A DNA stretch of 64,000 nt from Lustribacter sp049512335 (lineage in GTDB: Bacteria > Vulcanimicrobiota > Vulcanimicrobiia > Vulcanimicrobiales > Vulcanimicrobiaceae). The position numbers and the translations under genes were made by a program. How positions within the stretch are numbered: the first letter of the stretch is position 1; each line of letters opens with the position of its first letter. Below are positions 18,306 to 25,980 of this stretch, one piece after another. The stretch is from NCBI GenBank assembly GCA_049512335.1, contig JBEKXE010000001.1:65249-129248 (forward strand). The letters are read 5' to 3'. The notes under the pieces were generated by a model. That model was not told the origin of the DNA. It made no database searches and saw only the letters and a program-made list of their open reading frames with translations.

Positions 18306-19240
18306 TGGGTGGGCTGCTGGTTGTCCTGATCATCATCGTGCTCGCCGGCGGGATCGCGTACGTCGGCGATCGGGTCGGTCACCAAGTCGGCCGGAAGCGG
18401 CTGACGCTCTTCGGTTTGCGGCCGAAGTACACGTCGACGATCGTGGCGGTCGGGACCGGCATGCTGATCGCGCTGATCGTCACGCTCGGCGCGCTGGCGG
18501 CATCGAGCTACGTGCGCACCGCGTTCTTCCGCTTGGGCACGCTCTCGGCGCGCATCAACGAGCTGCAAGCCCAGGCCCTCTCGCAGGAGAAGGAGCTGCA
18601 GCAAACGCGCAGCGGCAGCCTTGCCGTTCCCAAGTTCACGCTGATCGCGAACACGGCCTGGACGTTCGACCTGACCAAGAGCGACGCCGATCAGCTCGAC
18701 GACTTCAGCCGCTTCTTCGACGCGGCGGTGCGCATCGCGAACCAGCAGCTGACGACGCCGGCGATCGGCTTGCGCCCCTATCCCCACGCGGCGAGCGAGC
18801 CGGCGATCCGCGACGCGTTGCTGCAACAGCTCAAGGAAACGCGCGAGCAGACCTCCGACCCGAAGGCGTTGATCTTGTTCTTGCCGGTCGCTTCGCAGAA
18901 TCTGTTCCGCGGCGAGGTGATTTCGTTCTCGTTCGAGTCGTTCGAAGACAAACGCCTCGCCGTCGCGGGCGAGACGCTGGCCTCGCTCGACATCAACGGC
19001 GGCGCGCCGAGCGTCGACATCGGCGCGCTGGTGCTGCGAGCGGGCCAAACGCTGGCCGCGCGCGGCTACCCCCCGCAGTTTCTCTACCCGCCGCTGATCA
19101 ACAGCACGCAGGTCCAGGCCGTGACCAGTGAGATCCCGCGCCTGCGCGGCCGCTACCGGTTGATTGCCAAGACGCCGATCGATCTCTACCCGCACAGCGG
19201 CCCGTTTCCGATCGACGTCGAGCTCGAGCCGATCCGCTGA
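18305..19240 (+). CDS. DUF3084 domain protein
   Basis: 311 aa, ATG overlapping the permease stop by one base (TGATG). Two N-terminal membrane helices (LLVVLIIIVLAGGIAYVGD and TGMLIALIVTLGALAAS) flank the hallmark DRVGHQVGRKRLTLFGLRPKYTS segment, followed by a short coiled coil (LSARINELQAQALSQEKELQQ) and a soluble domain. This is the DUF3084 layout, well known in Cyanobacteria and a few related diderms; function unknown. Its place between the LPS exporter and a RuvC-fold gene suggests an envelope role, but that is inference. Confidence 0.85.
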   Translation: MGGLLVVLIIIVLAGGIAYVGDRVGHQVGRKRLTLFGLRPKYTSTIVAVGTGMLIALIVTLGALAASSYVRTAFFRLGTLSARINELQAQALSQEKELQQTRSGSLAVPKFTLIANTAWTFDLTKSDADQLDDFSRFFDAAVRIANQQLTTPAIGLRPYPHAASEPAIRDALLQQLKETREQTSDPKALILFLPVASQNLFRGEVISFSFESFEDKRLAVAGETLASLDINGGAPSVDIGALVLRAGQTLAARGYPPQFLYPPLINSTQVQAVTSEIPRLRGRYRLIAKTPIDLYPHSGPFPIDVELEPIR

Positions 19241-19632
19241 TGCTGCTCGGCGTCGATCCCGGCACGCGCAAGGTGGGCTACGCGGTGGTCGAGCGGCTCG
19301 GTGCGCCGCCGCTGGCGTTGGGCATCGTGCCGCTGGACGAGTTCGGCGCGCGTCTGACCGCGTTGCGCGCGGATTTTTCGATCGACATGGTGGCGATCGG
19401 CCACGGCACGAACGGCTCGGTCGTGTCGGCTGTCGTGCGCGAGGCGGGGTTGCCGTTCACCATCGTCGACGAGCGCGAGACGACGTTGCGCGCGCGGGCG
19501 CGTTTCTTTGCCGATCATCCGCCGCGCGGCTGGCGCAAGCTCGTTCCGCGCGGCATGCTCCTCCCCGACCGGCCGATCGACGATTACGCCGCGCTGCTGA
19601 TCGCCGAACGGTACCTGCGGCCCACCGCGTAG
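19240..19632 (+). CDS. RuvC/YqgF-like RNase H-fold protein
   Basis: 130 aa; start overlaps the DUF3084 stop (TGATG). N-terminal LLGVDPGTRKVGYAVV is the first catalytic strand of RuvC/YqgF-type nucleases; VAIGHGTNGSVV and FTIVDERETTLRARARFF follow as later strands, and PIDDYAALLIAERYL gives a C-terminal Asp pair as in RuvC. It is shorter than RuvC (about 170 aa) and unlike canonical YqgF in the middle. Could be a Holliday-junction resolvase-like or a pre-16S rRNA-processing-type nuclease; substrate unknown. Confidence 0.75.
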   Translation: MLLGVDPGTRKVGYAVVERLGAPPLALGIVPLDEFGARLTALRADFSIDMVAIGHGTNGSVVSAVVREAGLPFTIVDERETTLRARARFFADHPPRGWRKLVPRGMLLPDRPIDDYAALLIAERYLRPTA

Positions 19633-22272
19633 ATGGACCGCCGCGCCGTCGTCGTGGCCGCCGCATTGGCCGCCTGCGCGCTGGCCGGCGTGCGCTCGAG
19701 CGCCGCGGCCACGCCGTTGGCCGACGTGCCGGCGAACCACTGGGCGTACGCGGCGATCCAAACGCTCTCCGCCGACGGGCTGATCGACGGGTATCCCGAC
19801 GGTTCGTTCAAGGGCGATCGGCCGCTCACGCGCTACGAGATGGCGGCGATCGTCGCGCGCGTCATCGCGAAGATCGAAGCGGCCGGCGCCGGCAGCGCTT
19901 CGAAGACCGATCTCGACGCGCTGCAGAAGCTGATCGACGCGCTCAAGGACGAGCTCGACGGGCTCGGCGTGCGCGTGACGAGCCTCGAAGACGCGGTCGC
20001 TTCGCTCGACCGGCGCACGCGCGTCGCACAATCGATCGCCGTGCACGGGACGGTGCTCGGCAACGGCTCGCTCGGCGACGTCACCCAGCAGCCGAACTCC
20101 GTACCGAATGCGACGGGCGTCCCGCAAACGCCGTATTACGCGCCGGCGGCGGTGCCGAACGGCGGGATCACCGGGATCGATCAATTCGTCAACGTGTACG
20201 AAACCTCGCCCGACGACAACAACCCGCTCGACGAATTGGCCGGTCCGCAGACGCTGCTGCGCACCGATGCCCGCTTCGATTTCATCTACACGATCGACGA
20301 GAACGTGACCGTTTCGGTACCCGTGCACGTGATCGATTACGGCTCGACGGCGAACGGCGGCCAACAGTTCGCGATCTCGCCCGACGTGGTTGTCGATGTC
20401 GCGCAGGCCGGCGCGTTCACCAACCTCACGCTGCGCGAAGCGCAACTGGACAACCTCGACTCGTCGCGCCTCGGGCTCACCTATCGCGCTCCCGACGCGG
20501 GTCAGCAGAACGTCTACCAAAACGCGACGCAGCCGTTTCCCAACGGTTTCGAGATCGGCGGCATCCTCAACGGGCTGACGACGTTCCAGCTGTCGTTCTC
20601 GCGCGTCGACCAAACGTTGCTCAACACGCAGAGCTTCCTGCCCACGGCGAGCGGAAACCCGTTCGCCAACTCGTATCTCGCGCCGGTCGTACCCCCGCAA
20701 GGCGGCCTCCTCCAAACGGGTTCGGGACCCACGATCGACTCGTTCACCGCCGGTCCGGGTGGGCTCGCAGCGGTGTATTTGAGTAAGAAAGCCGTGGCGG
20801 GAAGCGTCGGCATCCTCTCGTACTCGACGCCGGCCGGACCGGCGCGGTCGCCGCAGTTCACGTACATCGACAGTACGAACGAGGTCGTGTTCGCCATCCC
20901 GCTGCCGCCGGGCGCGCACGTCGCGATCGCTTACACCGGCCTCAGCTACAGCAACAACGTGCTCCCGCAGCGCTACCAAGCCGGCGTGCGCATCAACCAG
21001 CAGTTCGCCGGTCTGCCGGGCGCGGAAGTCGGCTTGACGCTGCACGGCTTGTGGGACGAAAACTTGCCCCAAGGCACGACCCCCGGGGCGGTTGATATCG
21101 GCCCCGACGCGTATCCGGCGGGCGACTTCGGAGCGGTCAGCGACAGCGTCTTCGGCCTCGACTTTCAATTGCCGTTGGCCTTTGCGCGCAGCAACGCCGC
21201 GGTGACGGCGCCGCTCCTGTTCGGGGAAGTCGCCGGCAGCCGCTCGACGCCCGATCAGCAACTGGTGGCCTACACCGGCGCGTACGCCGGCGTTGCCGGG
21301 CTCAAGCTGAGCTTCGGGCGCGCGCAAGCGACGCTGCAGTACCAGTCGATCGGAACGAACTATCTCGACGGCGCGCCGGTGCGCTTTTTCGGCAACGCGC
21401 CGCCGACGTGGGCCGATTATTCGGGCGACTTCTTCCCGCAGTTTTTCGGCTTCGCCAACACGCTGGGGATCAACCAAACCTTCGACGCGTCGATCAATGC
21501 GCTCGCGCCGGGCCGTTCGGCGACCGCGTCGAATCCGGCGCTGACGTTCATCTACCCGGTGTTCAACCCGTTCGTCGCCGGCGGCCCCGACTTCTACAGC
21601 GCGTTCGCGCCGAACACGCAAGGACCGTCGCTGACGCTCGGCGTGCCGGTGCGCATCGCGGGCCTGGCGATCGACGGCCGGTTGTTCGGCCAGCATCTCT
21701 CCGAGCTGCAAGCGAACGCCAACGCGACCAGCACCTTCGGGCCGCAGTATCCGTCCGGCGTGCGGGCGACGTTCGACAAGCTCGACGCCGGCGCGACGTT
21801 CGGCCTGGGCGCGGTTTCCGTGAACCTTTCCGGCACGCTCGACCACCTCAGGCGCAACGACACGACCGGCTACACCTACATTCCGTACAACCCCGGCACC
21901 GCGAGCTACGATGCCGGTGCGCTGGCGAACTACCAGCTGGCGGCCGGCGCGTCGAGCGTCGTGTACTATCCCAACTACGTGAACCTCTACCACACGATGC
22001 TGGCGGCCGGCGTGTCGCTGCCGTTGACGCACGACGTGCAGTTGAACACGCGGTATAGCGATCAGCGCTACTTCGGCTCGTACGGCACCACGCTGCAGCA
22101 GAACATCGGCGGCACCAAAGACCAGCTCGATTTCGGGCTGAACTACAGCGTTCCCAAGACCTCGAGCTCGATCGGTCTCACGTTCCGCAACTCGACCTAC
22201 AAAGACGCCGCGCTGTCGAGCTTCAACCTGTCTGCGAATCGCGAGGACGTGAACTTCACGATCCGCTTTTGA
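19633..22272 (+). CDS. Outer-membrane porin with N-terminal SLH domain
   Basis: 879 aa, ATG directly after the previous stop. Signal peptide (VVVAAALAACALAGVRSSAAA), one SLH domain (PLADVPANHWAYAAIQTLSADGLIDG...LTRYEMAAIVAR, about residues 28-80), a coiled coil (residues 90-135) and a long Gly/Asn/aromatic-rich beta barrel ending in Phe (EDVNFTIRF). Same design as cyanobacterial SomA/SomB, Deinococcus SlpA and Negativicutes OmpM: the SLH domain binds wall polymers and the barrel forms a pore, tethering outer membrane to peptidoglycan. No Pal/Lpp-type tether is seen in the window. The adjacent TPR gene overlaps by TTGA. Confidence 0.9.
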   Translation: MDRRAVVVAAALAACALAGVRSSAAATPLADVPANHWAYAAIQTLSADGLIDGYPDGSFKGDRPLTRYEMAAIVARVIAKIEAAGAGSASKTDLDALQKLIDALKDELDGLGVRVTSLEDAVASLDRRTRVAQSIAVHGTVLGNGSLGDVTQQPNSVPNATGVPQTPYYAPAAVPNGGITGIDQFVNVYETSPDDNNPLDELAGPQTLLRTDARFDFIYTIDENVTVSVPVHVIDYGSTANGGQQFAISPDVVVDVAQAGAFTNLTLREAQLDNLDSSRLGLTYRAPDAGQQNVYQNATQPFPNGFEIGGILNGLTTFQLSFSRVDQTLLNTQSFLPTASGNPFANSYLAPVVPPQGGLLQTGSGPTIDSFTAGPGGLAAVYLSKKAVAGSVGILSYSTPAGPARSPQFTYIDSTNEVVFAIPLPPGAHVAIAYTGLSYSNNVLPQRYQAGVRINQQFAGLPGAEVGLTLHGLWDENLPQGTTPGAVDIGPDAYPAGDFGAVSDSVFGLDFQLPLAFARSNAAVTAPLLFGEVAGSRSTPDQQLVAYTGAYAGVAGLKLSFGRAQATLQYQSIGTNYLDGAPVRFFGNAPPTWADYSGDFFPQFFGFANTLGINQTFDASINALAPGRSATASNPALTFIYPVFNPFVAGGPDFYSAFAPNTQGPSLTLGVPVRIAGLAIDGRLFGQHLSELQANANATSTFGPQYPSGVRATFDKLDAGATFGLGAVSVNLSGTLDHLRRNDTTGYTYIPYNPGTASYDAGALANYQLAAGASSVVYYPNYVNLYHTMLAAGVSLPLTHDVQLNTRYSDQRYFGSYGTTLQQNIGGTKDQLDFGLNYSVPKTSSSIGLTFRNSTYKDAALSSFNLSANREDVNFTIRF

Positions 22273-23153
22273 GCGGCGCGCGCGCGTCGTTCGCCGCCCT
22301 TGCCGGGCTCGTGGTGCTGGTCGCGCTGGCCGCGCAGCTCGTCGCCGACGGGCTCTACGGCACGCTGGCCGTGCTGCCGTCGGTGCCGCGCGCGCTCGCC
22401 GGCGACTGGCCGTTCGCGCTGGCCGAACGCACCGGGCTCGACCGCATCCCGGCCGTGCGCGTCGCGCTCGCGCGCGGCGCGATCGTGCGTGACGAACCGG
22501 CGCGCGCCGTTGCGCTGCTGGCGCCGCTCGGCACCGGCGGCGACGTGATCGATCTGCGCGGCCGCGCCGCCATGCTAGCGAACGATCCGGCCGGCGCGTT
22601 GCGCGACTTCACCGCGGCCGGCGACTTCATCGCCGCCGAGGGCGCGATCGACGCGCTCGGCGACCGCGATCCGCGTGCCGCGCTGGCGCTCGTGCGCGAC
22701 TTCGAGGCGCGCCTCGTCGCCAACGGCGAGGCGCCGGAGATCACGGCCGAAGTCGAGTGGCGCGAGGGCGGCATCGCCGCCGCCGCCGCGCGCCGGTATC
22801 CGGCCCAGGCCGCGGCTTACGACCGCGCGTCGGTCGACGCGTTCGCCCGCGCGCTGGCGCGCGCGCCCAACGACGAGAAGTATTTGCTGAACTACGCCTT
22901 CGCCGCACTGCGTAACGGCGACGTCGAGGTGGCGAAGCGCACCTACCAGCGCGCGACGGAAGTCGTGCCCGACAGCGTCGATGCGTTTCTCGGCGTGGCG
23001 GTGACGGCGGCCGGCCTCGGTCAGTGCGCGGCCTCGCGCGCGGCGCTGGCGCAAGCGCGCGCCTTTGCGGCCGGCCAGCATCGCACGGTCGCGACGCCCG
23101 CTACGGGTTATGCGCCCGACGTGCGCGCGGCGTTCGCGCGCTGCAACGGGTGA
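22269..23153 (+). CDS. Membrane-anchored TPR-like protein
   Basis: 294 aa from TTG 22269 in a TTGA overlap. An N-terminal hydrophobic anchor (ASFAALAGLVVLVALAAQLVA) precedes an Ala-rich helical solenoid; clear TPR-like units occur at the C-terminal side (FARALARAPNDEKYLLNYAFAALRNGDVEVAKRTYQ). Product not recognised beyond that. Position between the porin and a glycosyltransferase suggests an envelope or polysaccharide assembly factor. The next gene overlaps by GTGA. Confidence 0.75.
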   Translation: MSGARASFAALAGLVVLVALAAQLVADGLYGTLAVLPSVPRALAGDWPFALAERTGLDRIPAVRVALARGAIVRDEPARAVALLAPLGTGGDVIDLRGRAAMLANDPAGALRDFTAAGDFIAAEGAIDALGDRDPRAALALVRDFEARLVANGEAPEITAEVEWREGGIAAAAARRYPAQAAAYDRASVDAFARALARAPNDEKYLLNYAFAALRNGDVEVAKRTYQRATEVVPDSVDAFLGVAVTAAGLGQCAASRAALAQARAFAAGQHRTVATPATGYAPDVRAAFARCNG

Positions 23154-24169
23154 GGGTCGCGCTCGACGCGCAGCTCGCCGTCGGCACCGCAACCGGAATC
23201 GGCACCTACCAGCGCGACCTCGCGCGCGCCCTCGCGGCGGCCGGCATCGACGTGCGAACGTTGCAGTTCCCGGCGCTCGATCCGTGGCGCTTCGACCGGC
23301 GCGTCGTGTGGGATCAGCTACTGCTGCCGTGGCTCGCCGCGCGCAGCGGCGCCGGCGTCCTGCACGCGGCCTCGGGAACGCTGCCGCTGGTGCGCACGCT
23401 GCCGGTCGTGGTCACCGTGCACGACATGGCGTGGCTGCGCGTGCAGGCGCATACGCGGGCCTACGCGCGCGCGTACTTCGGCGGGCTGATGAAGCGGCTC
23501 TATCGCGGTGCGGCCGCGATCATGACCGACTCGGCGTTCGCACGCGATGAGTTTCTCGAGCTGGCCGGCCCGCGCGAAAACGTCCAGGTCGTGTATCCGG
23601 GCGTCGACGAGCGCTTCGCCGCGCTCGCTCGCCGCCCGCGCGCGCGGCCGTTCGCGCTCGTCGCCGGCACGGTCGAACGCCGCAAGAATTTGCTGCGTGC
23701 GGTCGAGACGCTGGCCGCGGTGCCGGAGCTCGACCTGGTGGCGGTGGGTCCGCCGACGCCCTACCTCGACGAGGTGCGCGCGCGGGTCGCCGCACTGGGT
23801 TTGGGCGAGCGCGTCGCGGTGCGCGGCTACGTCGCGCGCGCCGAGCTCGACGCGCTCTACGCCGAAGCCGCGCTGGCGCTGGCGCCCTCGCGCTACGAAG
23901 GCTTCGGCTACGCGGTGGCCGAGGCGCTGTGCGCGGGTTTGCCGGTCATCGCCGCGCGTTCGTCGTCGCTGGTCGAGGTCGCGGGCGGCGATGCGCCGCT
24001 GATCGATCCCGACGACGCGGCCGGCTGGGTCGACGCGGTGCGCGCGCTGCTCGCCGACCGCGACGCTGCGGAGCGCCGCGCAGCCGCGGCGCGAGCGGCC
24101 GCAGTCGAACGCTTCGCCTGGTCGCGCGCGGCGGCCGAGTGCAAGGCGATCTACCAGAGCATAGCCTGA
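23150..24169 (+). CDS. Glycosyltransferase family 4
   Basis: 339 aa from GTG 23150. GT-B fold: N-terminal GIGTYQRDLARAL, a middle VHDMAWLR and DSAFARDEFLE stretch, VYPGVDERF, VAGTVERRKNLLRAVETLA, and the donor-site ALAPSRYEGFGYAVAEALCAGLPVIAA with the EX7E pair. GT4 enzymes retain the anomeric configuration and typically extend O-antigen, exopolysaccharide or glycolipid chains. Last gene of the envelope supercluster; specific sugar unknown. Confidence 0.92.
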   Translation: MRVALDAQLAVGTATGIGTYQRDLARALAAAGIDVRTLQFPALDPWRFDRRVVWDQLLLPWLAARSGAGVLHAASGTLPLVRTLPVVVTVHDMAWLRVQAHTRAYARAYFGGLMKRLYRGAAAIMTDSAFARDEFLELAGPRENVQVVYPGVDERFAALARRPRARPFALVAGTVERRKNLLRAVETLAAVPELDLVAVGPPTPYLDEVRARVAALGLGERVAVRGYVARAELDALYAEAALALAPSRYEGFGYAVAEALCAGLPVIAARSSSLVEVAGGDAPLIDPDDAAGWVDAVRALLADRDAAERRAAAARAAAVERFAWSRAAAECKAIYQSIA

Positions 24170-24279
24170 TGCTTTTGGGGGCACCGATGGGAATCTACGG
24201 CGAGCCACAAAGTCAAGCCGGCTGAGGCAGCAAGCTGACGCGGGAATCAGTATGGGCTCGATCTATCGTCATGACGGCC

Positions 24280-24299
24280 TGTGGGTAAACTGTCGATAA
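24280..24299. promoter_or_regulatory. Tandem motif upstream of accessory cassette
   Basis: TGTGGGTAA (24280-24288) and TGTCGATAA (24291-24299) repeat with an 11-bp period, one helical turn, ending 3 bp before the first cassette gene. Each differs by one base from the inverse DnaA box TGTGGATAA. Could be a repressor or DnaA-ATP site, or chance. The rest of 24170-24302 has no clear promoter. Confidence 0.4.
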
Positions 24300-24302
24300 C
24301 AT

Positions 24303-25088
24303 GTGCATGAGGGCTTGCTTGCCGCAGCGAAGGTGTGCGTCGGCGTGAAAATCGACTACCGCGATCCGCCGGTGAGCGAGACGTCCGTGGGCGTTGGATT
24401 TGCACCTCTTCCGGGCTGGGACGTCCACCTTTTCGGGGAGGTCCTCGAAGCCGTGAAGACCCGGTACCCGCGCTTCGAGGCTGCACCGCCGCTGTCGATG
24501 CCGACCCCAGGATTGGCCTTTCGTTTTTCCGCCGTGCCCCTTACCCGCGGGCTCTATTTTTCGGCTAACAATACGCAGCTGATTCAGGTGCAGGACAATC
24601 TGTTTTTCGTAAACTGGCGCAAATGGCCGCCGGAGAACCTCTATCCGCATTACGGTGCGTTACGCTCGCGTTTCGGAGAGGACTGGGGCGCCTTTTGCTC
24701 TGTACTCGCCCGCTTTGGAATTCCGCTCCCAGTATTGTCTCGATATCAGTTGGCGTATGTGAACGTTGTTCCGCACGCTGCCGTTCGCCCGAGCGAGTTG
24801 TTTACCAGTTGGATGCCACCCGAAGGCGTTGAGCAATCCGACATCACTATAAACACTACGTACCGCCTCCCGGATCGCGGTGTCGATGTCGCTCTATCGC
24901 TACAACCGGGCCTTCGGGTTGAGGATAATCAGCGGGTATCTCAATTGACGATCGTCGTTGGACGCAATGCGCCGCACTCGAGCGACCCTGCGGACCACTT
25001 TGACGACCTTCACGATGTGTTGATCGAAACTTTCCAGTCCGTTACTAGCGAAAACGCTCAACAGACATGGGGACCACAAAATGAGTAG
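24303..25088 (+). CDS. TIGR04255 family protein (accessory cassette gene 1)
   Basis: 261 aa from GTG 24303; GTG 24345, just before KIDYRDPPV, is an alternative start. The N-terminal block DPPVSETSVGVGFAPLPGW, then YPRFEAAPP, and the central LIQVQDNLFFVNWRK with a later YQLAYVN are the recognisable pattern of the TIGR04255 family, a sporadically distributed group of unknown function. No signal peptide or membrane segment. GC and codon choice are clearly lower than in flanking genes (many A/T third bases), pointing to transfer. Overlaps the next gene by 8 bp. Confidence 0.78.
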   Translation: MHEGLLAAAKVCVGVKIDYRDPPVSETSVGVGFAPLPGWDVHLFGEVLEAVKTRYPRFEAAPPLSMPTPGLAFRFSAVPLTRGLYFSANNTQLIQVQDNLFFVNWRKWPPENLYPHYGALRSRFGEDWGAFCSVLARFGIPLPVLSRYQLAYVNVVPHAAVRPSELFTSWMPPEGVEQSDITINTTYRLPDRGVDVALSLQPGLRVEDNQRVSQLTIVVGRNAPHSSDPADHFDDLHDVLIETFQSVTSENAQQTWGPQNE

Positions 25089-25569
25089 TACGATCGTTGA
25101 CGTACTCACGTCACTCGACCTTCGGCGACCAAGTCAACCGCCGCCAACCTTTCCTAATGGCTTCGACGATCAAATACTCGCTGTCACGCCGGACCTTTTG
25201 ACTCTCGTTCACGAGGAATTTGCACGGCTTGCCGAATTCCGCCGCCTTCCCTTAGATTGGGACCACGAAGGCGGTGTGGCGATGACTGCGGATGCGAGTG
25301 CATCTGCGCAAAGAGTTTTGCGCGCGTTTGCCGCGATCGCGGGATTTGTGCCGCAAGTCGTTCCCAGTCATGCTGGCGGAGCGCTCATCGAAGTTTGTAC
25401 CGACAACCTAGGCGTCGACTTTGAGATTTCGCCGCTCGGAGATATAGAGTTCTTGGTGTCTCGTGGGCACGAAGACCTTGAGGGAACAATTCGAGCAGCG
25501 CAGGTACCCGCGCTGTTGCAAACGTTATACGTAAATAAGCGGAATGAGACCCTAGGGCTAAGCGCCTAA
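25081..25569 (+). CDS. Uncharacterised protein (accessory cassette gene 2)
   Basis: 162 aa, ATG 25081 overlapping gene 1 by 8 bp, so probably co-translated. Cytoplasmic-looking alpha/beta protein with a central LPLDWDHEGGVAMTADA stretch followed by VPQVVPSHAGGALIEVC and GVDFEISPLGDIEFLV. I recall small unknown proteins with this W-D...P-x-V-V-P...G-G-x-x-x-E layout in accessory regions, but cannot name a family. Atypically low GC like its neighbours. Confidence 0.7.
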   Translation: MSSTIVDVLTSLDLRRPSQPPPTFPNGFDDQILAVTPDLLTLVHEEFARLAEFRRLPLDWDHEGGVAMTADASASAQRVLRAFAAIAGFVPQVVPSHAGGALIEVCTDNLGVDFEISPLGDIEFLVSRGHEDLEGTIRAAQVPALLQTLYVNKRNETLGLSA

Positions 25570-25574
25570 GACGA

Positions 25575-25943
25575 TTGGAGTCGGACGATCGGCGGGGCGT
25601 CGTCTGGCGATTCGTGCACCCTAGCCAAATCATTAAGGACGCGGACGGGACACTGACTGTCTCGAGCGGCGTTTTCCGGCGTAGCGATGGCGGCGCGTTC
25701 TCGATTTTCTTTGCCGAGCGTTCCGACATATTGGAGCTTCGTCATGCATTCGAGGGCTCTACGCTCGTGGCCGTGAGAGAATCGGATTTACGCAGGCTCG
25801 GTTTTGTCGTCAACCCATGCCCGGCCGATCGGGGGATTCGATCAGAACACGCAGACTGTATACATCCAGGGGGAAGCAAGGAGCGGAAGCGCGCTGCGCA
25901 AGCATTAAGAGACAAGTGCTGGATTGTAGGGCCCGAGATCTGA
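25575..25943 (+). CDS. Uncharacterised protein (accessory cassette gene 3)
   Basis: 122 aa from TTG 25575, 5 bp after gene 2. N-terminal VVWRFVHPSQIIKDADG, then SSGVFRRSDGGAFSIFF, and a C-terminal NPCPADRGIRSEHADCIHPGG followed by KRAAQALRDKCWI. The order (basic/aromatic opening, S-x-x-x-F, H-A-D-x-I near the end, final Trp helix) resembles a recurrent but unnamed small accessory family. No catalytic motif is obvious beyond the conserved-looking His and Asp. Low GC, same strand as genes 1 and 2. Confidence 0.65.
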   Translation: MESDDRRGVVWRFVHPSQIIKDADGTLTVSSGVFRRSDGGAFSIFFAERSDILELRHAFEGSTLVAVRESDLRRLGFVVNPCPADRGIRSEHADCIHPGGSKERKRAAQALRDKCWIVGPEI

Positions 25944-25980
25944 GATCGAATTGAGTATCTCGCGCGAGGCGTCAGCGCGA

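Noticed and set aside
24213..24650. 145-codon - strand open frame at the left edge of the cassette
   Set aside because: Overlaps the TIGR04255 gene in antisense and shows no domain; the + strand gene has a recognisable family pattern.
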